A stretch of 64,000 nucleotides of DNA from Aspidiotus rigidus. Lineage: Eukaryota > Arthropoda > Insecta > Hemiptera > Diaspididae. Every line of letters begins with the position of its first letter. Positions within the stretch are counted from its first letter, which is position 1. Positions 39,857 through 47,981 of this stretch are shown piece after piece. The position numbers and the translations under genes are program-made. Under the pieces are notes generated by a model. It was given only the letters and a program-made list of their open reading frames with translations. It searched no databases and was not told the DNA's origin. The stretch covers positions 7,617,907 to 7,681,906 of the forward strand of contig JAVHKY010000056.1 of the NCBI GenBank assembly GCA_035079385.1, in the 5' to 3' direction.

Positions 39857-41780
39857 ATGGAAATTGTGAACTGCTATCGCATTTTTCAGCTGAACCGATG
39901 TGAAATTTGTAATCTGCGTTACTTCTCGGTTAGGATAGGCCTAAAGGGTACCATTTTGTGTCGCGAGAGATTATTTTCTCTTGAATATTCAGTTATCACA
40001 GGGGGCATTGAATTGGAATTTTATTGCGTGGAACGATCAGCAGAATTGGAGCTTTGTTATATATGTCGAAGGATACCATTCTCCAATTTCTGTCCATATC
40101 ACCATCTATTTAAATTCAATGAAATCCAGCCTATAACGATCAGCAGACTGGAAGCGTTGTTATATGTGTAGAAAGATACCATTCTCCAATTTCTGTTGAT
40201 ATCATCATCGATTCAAATTCAATTGAAATTTAGTTTGAAACAATCAGCAGAATGGGAGCTTTGTTATCTGAATTGGGAGATACCATTCTCCAATTTCAGT
40301 TAATATCAACATCTATTTAAATTCAATTGAAATTCAGTTTGAAACAATCAGCAGAATGGGAGCTTTGTTATCTGAATTGGGAGATACCATTCTCCAATTT
40401 CAGTTAATATCATCATCTATTTAAATTCAATTGAAATTTAGTTTGAAACAATCAGCAGAATAGGAGCTTTGTTGAATGTGTAGAAAGATACCATTCTCCA
40501 ATTTCTGTCCATATCATCATCTATTTAAATTCAATGAAATCCAGCCTATAACGATCAGCAGACTGGAAGCGTTGTTATATGTGTAGAAAGATACTATTCT
40601 CCAATTTCTGTTGATATCATCATCCATTTTAGTTCAATTGAAATTCAGTTTGAAACAATCAGTAGAATGGGAGTTTTATTATCTGTGTAGAAAGATATCA
40701 TTCCCCAATTTCTGTTCATATTATCATCTATTTGAATTCAATTTAAAATTAGTATGAAACAATCAGCAGAATGGGTCCCTTGTTATATGTAAAGAAAGAT
40801 ATCATTCTATAATTTCTGTTCATATCACCATCCATTTAACTTTAATTGAAATATGCTTTAAATTTCGGTTAAAATAGGCCTATTGGGTACCATTTTAAGT
40901 TACCAGAGATTATTTTCTGTTTAATATTCAGTTTTCACAGAGGGCAATATTTTCAAATTTTTGGGAATGTGATCGGTTATCGAGTTTTTCAACTGAACCG
41001 ATATGAAATTTGTGATCGGTGTTAAATTTCTAGGATAGGTCTATTGGGTACCATTCTTAGTCGCCAGATATTTTTTTTGTTGAAAATTCAGTTTTCACAG
41101 AGCGCGATGATTTTGAATTATGGAGATTGTTATCAGCTATCGCATTTTTCAGCTGATCCGATATGAAATTTGTAATCTGCGTTACTTTTCGGTTAGGTTA
41201 GGTCTATTGGCTTCCATTTTTAGCAGGCAGAGATTTTTTCCTGATGTTGAGAATTCAGTTTACACAGAGGGCAACAACTTCGGATTCTGGATTTCGTGTT
41301 CGGAGTTCAAGTTTTTCAACTGAACTGATATGAAATTCGTAATCTGCGTTAAATTTCGGTTAGGATAGGACTATTGGGTATCACTTTTAGTCGCCAGTAA
41401 TTTTTTTCTGATGAAAATTAAGTTTTGCATAGAAAGCGATAATTTCGAATTTTCAAAATTGTGATTTGTAGTCAAGTTTTTTTGCTGAATCAGCATGAAA
41501 TTCGTAATCTGCGTTAAATTTCGGTTAGGATAGGACTATTGAGTATCATTTTTAGTCGCCAGTAATTTTTTTCTGATGAAAATTAAGTTTTGCATAGAAA
41601 GCGATAATTTCGAATTTTCGAAATTGTGATCTGTAGTCAAGTTTTTTTTGCTGAATCAGCATGAAATTCGTAATCTGCGTTAAATTTCGGTGAGAATAGG
41701 ACTATTGGGTACCATTTATAGTCGCCAGAGATTTTTTTTGTTGAAAATTCATCTTTCACACAGGGCAATGGTTTTGAATT
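39857..41780 (+). repeat. Array A unit 21 (1924 bp; eight 104-mers)
   Basis: cagcag/cagtag motifs recur eight times (about 40035 to 40766) instead of seven. One monomer ('gggagctttgttatctgaattgggag') is duplicated. Two R monomers. More diverged than interior units. Confidence 0.88.
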
Positions 41781-43260
41781 ATGGAAATTGTGATCTGCTA
41801 TCGCATTTTCCAGGTGAACCGATATGAAATTTGTAATCTGCGTTACTTTTCGGTTAGGATAGGCCTAAAGGGTACCATTTTGTGTCGCGAGAGATTATTT
41901 TCTCTTGAATATTCAGTTATCACAGGCGGCATTAAATTGGAATTTTATTGCCTGGAACGATCAGCAGAATTGGAGCTTTGTTATATATGTTGAAGGATAC
42001 CATTCTCCAATTTCTGTCCATATCACCATCTATTTAAATTCAATGAAATCCAGCCTATAACGATCAGCAGACTGGAAGCCTTGGTATATGTGTAGAAAGA
42101 TACCATTCCCCAATTTCTGTTGATATCATCATCCATTTAAATTCAATTGAAATTTAGTTTGAATCAATCAGCAGAATGGGAGCTTTGTTATCTGAATTGG
42201 GAGATACCATTCTCCAATTTCAGTTAATATCATCATCTATTTAAATTCAATTGAAATTTAGTTTGAAACAATCAGCAGAATAGGAGCTTTGTCGAATGTG
42301 TAGAAAGATACCATTCTCCAATTTCTGTCCATATCATACTCTATTAAAATTCAATTGAAATCCAGCCTTCAGCAATCAGCAGAATGAGAGCGTTGTTATA
42401 TGTGTAGGGAGATACCATTCTCCAATTTCTGTTGATATCATTATCTATTTAAATTCAATTGAAATTCAGTTTGAAACAATCAGCAGAATGGGAGTTTCGT
42501 TATCTGTGTAGAAAGATATCATTCTCCAATTTCTGTTCATATTATCATCTATTTGAATTCAATTTAAAATTAGTATGAAACAATCAGTAGAATGGGTCCC
42601 TTGTTATATGTAAAGAAAGATATCATTCTATAAGTTCTGTTCATATCACCATCCATTTAACTTTAATTGAAATATGCTTTAAATTTCGGTTAAAATAGGC
42701 CTATTGGGTACCATTTTAAGTTACCAGAGATTATTTTCTGTTTAATATTCAGTTTTCACAGAGGGCAATATTTTCGAATTTTGGGGAGTGTGATCGGTTA
42801 TCGAGTTTTTCAACTGAACCGATATGAAATTTGTGATCGGTGTTAAATTTCTAGGATAGGCCTATTGGGTACCATTCTTAGTCGCCAGAGATTTTTTTTG
42901 TTGAAAATTCAGTTTTCACAGAGCGCGATGATTTTGAATTATGGAGATTGTTATCAGCTATCGCATTTTTCAGCTGATCCGATATGAAATTTGTAATCTG
43001 CGTTACTTTTCGGTTAGGTTAAGTCTATTGGCTTCCATTTTTAGCAGGCAGAGATTTTTTCCTGATGTTGAAAATTCAGTTTACACAGAGGGCAACAACT
43101 TCGGATTCTGGATTTCGTGTTCGGAGTTCGAGTTTTTCAACTGAACTGTTATGAAATGCGTAATCTGCGTTAAATTTCGGTTAGGATAGGACTATTGGGT
43201 ACCAATTTTAGTCGCCAGAGATTTTTTTCTGATGAAAATTAGGTTTTGCATAGAAAGCGA
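41781..43260 (+). repeat. Array A terminal partial unit
   Basis: The most diverged unit ('cattttccaggtgaacc', 'cacaggcggcatt'), as expected at an array edge. It stops inside an R monomer after 'catagaaagcga', where unrelated sequence begins. Confidence 0.9.
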
Positions 43261-43454
43261 GGGACCCTGTTTTTATGTTCCTCTTCATATACATTAGAAG
43301 AATAGCTCAAAGGTCAAAAATATTTCAAGTCTGTGAATATTTCCTCAAAAATGATGACGTTACAAAAGTCGGATAGCTTAAGAGTTGACAATTTTAAAGT
43401 CTTTTTGGTCCAAAGTTGGACGCCAACAGGCTCGCGCTTGTTCTGTCACCATTT

Positions 43455-43910
43455 GACGGCCTATTAAGAGAACATTGCAAGTCCAATTTCGGTCAAAAAT
43501 GAGATATTAGAGCTGCCTGGTGGTGGAAGTGGTCCTCTATCGACTAAAACAGTCTCACAGCCAACAGAATAAATTATGAATTCTTATCAAAAGTGATCTT
43601 TTCCTATTCAAAATTATCGGAAGTCCAGACTCCATAACAACGATACTCTTTATTTATGCCGAATTTATCGTATCTCCACTTGATAATTGGAAAAAAAAGG
43701 TGAAAATATTGTAATAGTCCCAAATAAATTGAATGACGTGAAAATTCAGGTGGATAATGGTATATCAGTGTTACCAGAAAGAAAAAACAAAGAAATATAT
43801 ATGTTTACAACACTTCTACCCTCAGAAACAACACTGGGAAATGTTTTTTTGTCCTCCTGAAAAATTAGGTAAAATGGACTTACAATGGTTTCTTAATAGG
43901 CCGTCGAATA
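43455..43910. repeat. Diverged inverted repeat
   Basis: 'gacggcctattaagag' at about 43456 is matched on the opposite strand by 'ttcttaataggccgtc' at about 43893. The match extends for about 40 bp at roughly 80% identity through 'ggacttgcaatg' / 'ggacttacaatgg'. It could be the remains of a foldback or DNA transposon. Flanking similarity fades quickly and I found no target duplication. Confidence 0.45.
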
Positions 43911-44686
43911 GATCGGGAGTCAACATTTTTTCAAGTTCCACCTCCTCTTCTATATGGTACAAAGTCATAATTTTCCAAATCATAAATTAAGAGCTGAAAT
44001 TTTTCAAGTCCCCCTCTCATCTTATAGCTCGAGAGTCAACATCAGTCGACGGGGTTTCCGAGAAATAACTTTCTCTTTTCCATTATTCTCGGCATAAAGG
44101 GTAATAAAAAAAAAAATTAGACCGACAGTTTTCAACAGGATAAAATTTTCCAGCGTTGAGACCTATTATTCATCTGACATTTCCCATCTGTCTTTATGAT
44201 TCAGACCTCTTGACTGGTCGAGAGTTCTGATAACAGAACCGTATCCCGTTGGAATTTCCTAATTGGGGCTTATCTTTCATGTTTCGTTACCGGTACCTTT
44301 GTGATGACTAAGTGATTCATCGGTTATCATTGTTGTTGTTGTCGTTGGGTAGGCAGGAAAATTCAATCCGGGACCTCAGTACAGCGTTGTTTTCATCAGT
44401 GATGGCTGTTTGTGAGTGTCTTTGAATCCCGAGATTTTAGTACTCCTAATGCGTGTTTGCTACCATGATCGTGCCTTTATTTCATATTTAACGTGAAGTA
44501 CCTGTAATTTTGATGAATTTTTTTCCAAATGTTTTCATTTCTACTCCGTATCGTTCCTGTGTAATTTTTTTTTCAAGAAATTTGTTTTACAAGTGCGTTT
44601 GTGTCGAGTGCTTTGTGTCGTTTTAGTGAAATAAAGAGCTGGTAATAATTCAGTATTTGCTTCATAATTGTGTTTGCCTTTTTGTA

Positions 44687-44753
44687 ATGGTGTATGTTGT
44701 GCTGCAGTATATGAATATATGGAGGATAACTGATGATGATGTTCTAGTATCAG
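44687..44753 (+). other. Possible 5' coding exon end with splice donor (weak)
   Basis: An ATG at 44687, with a second in-frame ATG at 44711, opens a frame that runs into the strong donor-like site CAG|GTAAGA at 44751-44759. If used, it would encode about 22 residues ending ...TDDDVLVS before the intron. No acceptor, downstream exon or homology can be shown, so this may be chance. Confidence 0.18.
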
Positions 44754-45146
44754 GTAAGATTTTCTTTTTCACTTACGTGTCATTAGAAAAATGAATTGCA
44801 ATCATAATATTCCTTAACTTTCAATTGTAAAGACGTGAGTTACTTGTCTGAATAACATTCTGAAGATTCGTCTGCCAACCAAGATGTTTGATACGTAGAA
44901 AAGTAAAGAAGGCAAAATTGTTTGTAAACTCATTATTGTTTACAAAAATTTTGAAAAATCCCACCGTACACCCGCGTTGTACTTCAATACTGTCTTGTTT
45001 TTGTTGTGCACGACACTAGCGCTACTTGCTCTGTGCGATCTCGATGAATTACTAACGTTTCTTTTTTCTAAATTCTAACATGTCTTGTACCATAATTCGA
45101 CCCAAAGAAATTAATTTCAAATGACTTGAAAGAATGAAGCCATCTC

Positions 45147-45327
45147 TAGGGCGCGGATCCACGGGGGGGGGATTCCTCCCTCCCCTAAATCTTCTCAAAA
45201 ACCCAAACAACAACAAAAAATCTGTAGTTTTGAAGAGAATGTAAAAAAAAAAGGTCCTTCGGACTTTTTTGGATTATTTCCCCTCTCCCCACAAAAAAAA
45301 TAATATGGTCGTCTGGATCCGTGCCTG
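45147..45327. mobile_element. Candidate 181-bp non-autonomous DNA transposon (MITE-like)
   Basis: The ends are inverted: 'tagggcgcggatccac' on the left and, reading inward on the other strand, 'caggcacggatccag' on the right. The 5-bp 'atctc' flanks both sides (45142-45146 and 45328-45332). The interior has a G9 run, C-rich tracts and a small hairpin around 'ggtccttcggac' at 45253-45264. Ends of the form (T/C)AGG..GCGGATCC resemble hAT-type termini, but hAT elements make 8-bp duplications, so the superfamily is open. Confidence 0.42.
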
Positions 45328-45414
45328 ATCTCTATAGGTTAAAAGTTCTAGAATCAGGAAGAGAGTAACTTGCACTAGAATCATTCTTAAGTCATTCAAA
45401 AGAGAGCTAATTTA

Positions 45415-45419
45415 CAAAC
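45415..45419. repeat. Target site duplication, left copy (caaac)
   Basis: The five bases caaac directly precede the 5' LTR and are repeated directly after the 3' LTR at 53060-53064. Confidence 0.9.
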
Positions 45420-45603
45420 TGTAACGATACGTTCGGTATCGTCACGATATTAGATTTATACGTGTATTATTGTTAGTATTATCATTAGGTGTTTTCAAAC
45501 ACACATCAGCATTTTTCGGAGATGATTCAGATATCGAATCATCAACCGTTAGATGACACACCCTCGACACACCCTCGATGACAACGTGTCAAAATATATT
45601 TTG

Positions 45604-45610
45604 TATATAA
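45604..45610 (+). promoter_or_regulatory. TATA-like box in the 5' LTR
   Basis: TATATAA lies about 185 bp into the LTR; the same box is at 52847-52853 in the 3' LTR. It would set a start site about 25-30 bp downstream, upstream of the nested insertion at 45657. The insertion would then lie in the transcribed leader. No AATAAA signal is visible in the LTR. Confidence 0.45.
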
Positions 45611-45648
45611 TAACGGTCTTCGACCATCGAAGGCGAAGTTGAAGTTTG

Positions 45649-45656
45649 TCCGCGAT
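45649..45656. repeat. Target site duplication of the nested element, left copy (tccgcgat)
   Basis: The 8 bp tccgcgat occur once in the uninterrupted 3' LTR and twice here, at 45649-45656 and 46134-46141, flanking the inserted element. Confidence 0.92.
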
Positions 45657-46133
45657 TATAGTACACTAGAAGAGATAGTTAGCCCACTCGTTCAAAAAAC
45701 AAGACACTTTTCCATTAATTCAAAACCGTCCACCCATCGGTATTTTAGCGCTAGTACTGCGTTTTTCTAGAGCGGGGTAAGCGCGGGCTGTGGAAAAATA
45801 GGTTTTATACTTTTACATGGGCTCTTATGGGAAATAACCCTTCATCAGCGATTTTCTCTAAAAGTATGCGTTAAAATACAAACATGTCAATGGTGAACTT
45901 GAAGAAAATTTTCCGTACTTCAATTTGTTTTCTCATAAATTTTTCATCAAAACGTATATTTCTTGAGAAAATAGCTCGTAAAGGGTAATTCTCCATAAGA
46001 GCCTATGTAAAAGTAGGAAACCTATATGTTGCAATCGCCTGCGAGTGGCGAAAAAACGAACTTTTCGTTTTGTGCTCCGCGTTATATGGTAGTTTCGAAG
46101 GAGTGAGCCTACTACCTCTTCTAGTGTACTATA
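45657..46133. mobile_element. 477-bp foldback MITE-like element nested in the 5' LTR
   Basis: The first 18 bp, TATAGTACACTAGAAGAG, are perfectly inverted at the right end. Similarity continues imperfectly for about 36 bp and then resumes deep inside: 'acttttacatgggctcttatgg' near 45810-45830 mirrors 'ccataagagcctatgtaaaagt' near 45993-46014, and the match extends through 'gcgattttctc' / 'gagaaaatagc'. The element is therefore nearly a foldback with a loop around 45870-45955. It has no coding capacity. The 8-bp duplication fits hAT, P, Merlin or Mutator-like transposases; long inverted arms favour a Mutator-like or foldback type, but the termini do not settle it. Confidence 0.88.
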
Positions 46134-46141
46134 TCCGCGAT
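46134..46141. repeat. Target site duplication of the nested element, right copy (tccgcgat)
   Basis: Exact repeat of 45649-45656, after which LTR sequence resumes ('acaacatactcg'). Confidence 0.92.
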
Positions 46142-46303
46142 ACAACATACTCGTACGCATCGTGTTCAAAAAGAAAACAATATAGTTCGTGAGATCAAAT
46201 CGTTTTATCTTTTAATTCTTCGATTCGCGTAGGGCATCTTCGAATAGCTTCGCCCAGTCAAAGCCGTCGTTGCCACAGTCCGGACCAACTTCACCGTTAC
46301 AAG

Positions 46304-46321
46304 TGGCGCCCAACTCTTTCG
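46304..46321 (+). other. Primer binding site (tRNA-Lys-like)
   Basis: TGGCGCCCAAC begins two bases after the 5' LTR. TGG is the complement of a tRNA CCA end, and from memory the first 11 bases fit the 3' end of an insect tRNA-Lys(CUU). The following bases (tctttcg) do not continue that match, so the primer assignment is tentative. Confidence 0.7.
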
Positions 46322-46413
46322 AACCGCCAGCAACCGGAGCATTCTGTAAGTAAAAATCGAACATCTCACAATTTTTTCCTTTCTTTCCTTTCTTATGTTT
46401 CGCAAAATAACGA

Positions 46414-46911
46414 ATGTCGTGGGCTTATAAATTGAGAACTGATGAGGCGAACCTAATAATAGCGGCACTAAGTCTAAATATCGATATACTTCAATCTAAC
46501 CTTGAGTCTAAACGGAAAAAGATTGTCACACACTTGAACGAACGCAAGGAATCAAACGATTACCTAAAGTCCGAATTTGATGAGAGTAGAGATAATATAC
46601 AGAAATTTAAGGTAGATATCACCCGACTCAACGAGCTTACGGATCGACCAAACTACTTGCAACAATTTCGAGAGCGAAGGGAGACCACCAGAAATTTTAC
46701 TGCCACCTTTAAATCAAATAGCCTAGACGATATAAACAGCAAAATTAATCAAGAACTAGACCAGTTTGTGAGAAACACCATGGCAGATGAAAAATTGAGC
46801 GAGATTCTCCAAAAAATAGATTGCAGAGAAAAGATCGGCCCAGAAATTGACGAATTCCAGGGGGCGCTTAACGAAGATATTGAAGATCATATAAAAAATG
46901 CAGAAAGATAG
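46414..46911 (+). CDS. gag: Gag N-terminal part (matrix-like, coiled coil), frame 1
   Basis: A 165-residue frame opening with ATG about 90 bp after the PBS. It is highly charged and predicted by eye to be largely helical, with heptad-like leucine/isoleucine spacing (residues about 12-75: LIIAALSLNIDIL, then KRKKIVTHLNERKE and onward). This is what is expected of the N-terminal part of a retrotransposon Gag polyprotein that assembles virus-like particles. No domain is recognised with certainty. The frame ends at a TAG at 46909, just where the capsid/nucleocapsid part continues in the -1 frame. The two frames overlap at 46884-46911, and the overlap contains A AAA AAT in phase. Either a -1 frameshift or a one-base loss in the A6 run could account for the split. 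Confidence 0.78.
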   Translation: MSWAYKLRTDEANLIIAALSLNIDILQSNLESKRKKIVTHLNERKESNDYLKSEFDESRDNIQKFKVDITRLNELTDRPNYLQQFRERRETTRNFTATFKSNSLDDINSKINQELDQFVRNTMADEKLSEILQKIDCREKIGPEIDEFQGALNEDIEDHIKNAER

Positions 46912-47981
46912 CAAGAGTGAATTGTTGGACAGAGGAACAGTTGATACGGCACTTTACCAGGAAATTGAAAAGCACACCGAAGGACTTCTTTATGACGGAG
47001 GTAGTGAAAGACAGCGCTCTTCCCAGTTGGGCTAACATCAAGGAAGGCATGATAAAGGAATACAAAAAAGACGAGAACGCCTTAGACCTAATAATCCAGA
47101 GGACAAAGCAGAAGGAATCGGAAGACCCGGTAGCATTTGGAAGGAAGATGATACGCTTGTGTAAAAAACAGAATCCGGGAATGTCAGAAAAGGCAATAAG
47201 CGCGAAAGTACTGAACGGGCTCCTCCCCGAGCAAAGGAAAGCCATACAAAATTTGAATAATAGAACGGTAGAAAAGCTGTTAGAAAATCTAGAAGTAGTC
47301 AGAGACAATATGGAAAGATACACAGATGCGGATGGGGACAAGCTAGTGCAAGAAATCAAATCCATGAGGATACAGATGACCAAACTGACGGAGGAGAAGG
47401 AGAAAAAGGAAACGGGGATCAAAGATATTGTGAATATGATCCAATCGTCACTAGACTTAGAAAAGAAGAAGAGAGAAGATGAGGCTCTCATACCTGAACT
47501 GATAAGCAAGATCAAGAATCAGGGAAAAGAACAGGAGACGATTTCTGAGAACCCCTCCACCTGCTACGCCATCTCAGCTACAAACAAAGGTAACCCATAT
47601 CAGCAGTACACACCTCAAGCACAGTCCCAATACATCGCACCTAATCCCCAGCAGTTCCAAAATAACCCGCCGGTATTCTTGAGCCAACAACCTTATCTTG
47701 CACCAAACGCGTATCAACAGTACCAAGCAGGCCCAGTGTATCCTCAGCAACGATTTTATCGTCCGTGGACGCCTAACTATCGCGCGTCAAACTTTCCCCA
47801 GCAGCAATTCGGCTATCGAAATTTTAGACCTAGAAACTTTCGCCCGTCATACGGACGAGCTTATAATCCTCACCAGGCTTGTTACGTCTGCGGCCTTAAT
47901 AACCACTTAGCAAGGGATTGTAGGAAGCGTGTACAGAATCCTCAAAACCCTACCCCCGCTGACAAGCCAAAAAACAATTAA
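46884..47981 (+). CDS. gag: Gag capsid/nucleocapsid part with CCHC zinc knuckle
   Basis: Open from 46884; a non-ATG GTG lies at 46917, and there is no plausible independent start, so it is probably read as a continuation of the upstream frame. Counting from 46917, residues 1-145 (WTEEQLIRHFTRKL.., SWANIKEGMIKEYK..) look like a retrotransposon capsid. Residues about 150-200 are a charged helical region. About 225-310 are rich in Q, P, Y and N. A perfect CX2CX4HX4C zinc knuckle (C322, C325, H330, C335; 47880-47921) follows, with a basic tail, marking the nucleocapsid RNA-binding domain. It stops at TAA 47979-47981, directly after the A AAA AAC slippery site for entry into the protease frame. 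A 215-codon antisense frame over 46868-47515 is a shadow. Confidence 0.85.
   Translation, partial: RSYKKCRKIARVNCWTEEQLIRHFTRKLKSTPKDFFMTEVVKDSALPSWANIKEGMIKEYKKDENALDLIIQRTKQKESEDPVAFGRKMIRLCKKQNPGMSEKAISAKVLNGLLPEQRKAIQNLNNRTVEKLLENLEVVRDNMERYTDADGDKLVQEIKSMRIQMTKLTEEKEKKETGIKDIVNMIQSSLDLEKKKREDEALIPELISKIKNQGKEQETISENPSTCYAISATNKGNPYQQYTPQAQSQYIAPNPQQFQNNPPVFLSQQPYLAPNAYQQYQAGPVYPQQRFYRPWTPNYRASNFPQQQFGYRNFRPRNFRPSYGRAYNPHQACYVCGLNNHLARDCRKRVQNPQNPTPADKPKNN
46893..46899 (+). promoter_or_regulatory. Possible -1 frameshift heptamer inside gag (A AAA AAT)
   Basis: The heptamer is in phase with the upstream Gag frame (codons aaa aat), lies 10 bp before its stop codon, and a -1 slip leads exactly into the open capsid/nucleocapsid frame. 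An equally simple reading is a one-base deletion in the A6 homopolymer. Confidence 0.4.

Larger units (their letters stand above)
1..43260 (+). repeat. Satellite array A: higher-order tandem repeat of 164-bp and 104-bp monomers
   Basis: A continuous tandem array with about 21 complete higher-order units plus a partial unit at each end. Each unit has two parts. One is a run of about eight direct monomers of 158-167 bp recognised by 'tgaaat..gtaatctgcgtt' followed by 'ttcggttaggatagg'. The other is a run of about seven 104-bp monomers recognised by 'atcagcagaatgggagc' and 'accattctccaatttc'. Using the recurring string 'atggaaattgtga' as marker, unit starts fall at 513, 2503, 4328, 6314, 7971, 9796, 11783, 14101, 16078, 18065, 20383, 22257, 24244, 26562, 28436, 30413, 32400, 34388, 36213, 38034, 39857 and 41781. 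Short open frames of 60-104 codons recur in every unit, but they come from the repeated sequence and resemble no protein I know. The array stops abruptly at 43260 within a monomer. A centromeric or pericentromeric satellite is the likeliest identity; this is inference. Confidence 0.97.
43261..45146. other. Unique-looking spacer right of array A; no gene supported
   Basis: AT-rich sequence unrelated to the satellites. The longest frame is a 77-codon one at 43757-43990 without recognisable domains, and I do not call it a gene. Visible structure consists of a diverged inverted repeat (43455-43500 against 43868-43910), a second short inverted pair around 'atttatgccgaat' (43655) and 'ttctcggcataaa' (44085), a GTT microsatellite near 44330, and a possible 5' exon ending at 44753. 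All are listed separately or too weak to call. Confidence 0.6.
45420..46301 (+). repeat. 5' LTR (interrupted by a nested element)
   Basis: 882 bp as it stands: 397 bp of LTR plus a 477-bp insertion and its 8-bp target duplication. Against the 3' LTR I count five substitutions and an 11-bp tandem duplication (acaccctcgac, near 45561-45580). It starts TGTAACGATAC and ends CCGTTACA. It contains a TATA-like box and the predicted transcription start region just downstream of it. Confidence 0.93.

Noticed and set aside
1..43260. Telomeric identity of array A because of TTAGG motifs
   Set aside because: Only isolated or double pentamers inside a 164-bp monomer; no run of tandem TTAGG.
43757..43990. 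77-codon frame in the spacer
   Set aside because: Low-complexity serine-rich end, no recognisable motif, partly inside the diverged inverted repeat; likely chance.
43261..45414. tRNA, rRNA or snRNA genes in the island
   Set aside because: No A/B-box spacing, cloverleaf or conserved rRNA stretch was recognised on either strand.
45933..46468. Antisense frames across the nested element and LTR/leader (45933-46169 and 46205-46468)
   Set aside because: They cross the boundaries of the MITE, LTR and PBS and have no protein motif.
46868..47515. 215-codon antisense frame over gag
   Set aside because: It is the complement of a clear Gag capsid frame; its hydrophobic serine- and leucine-rich product is a shadow.
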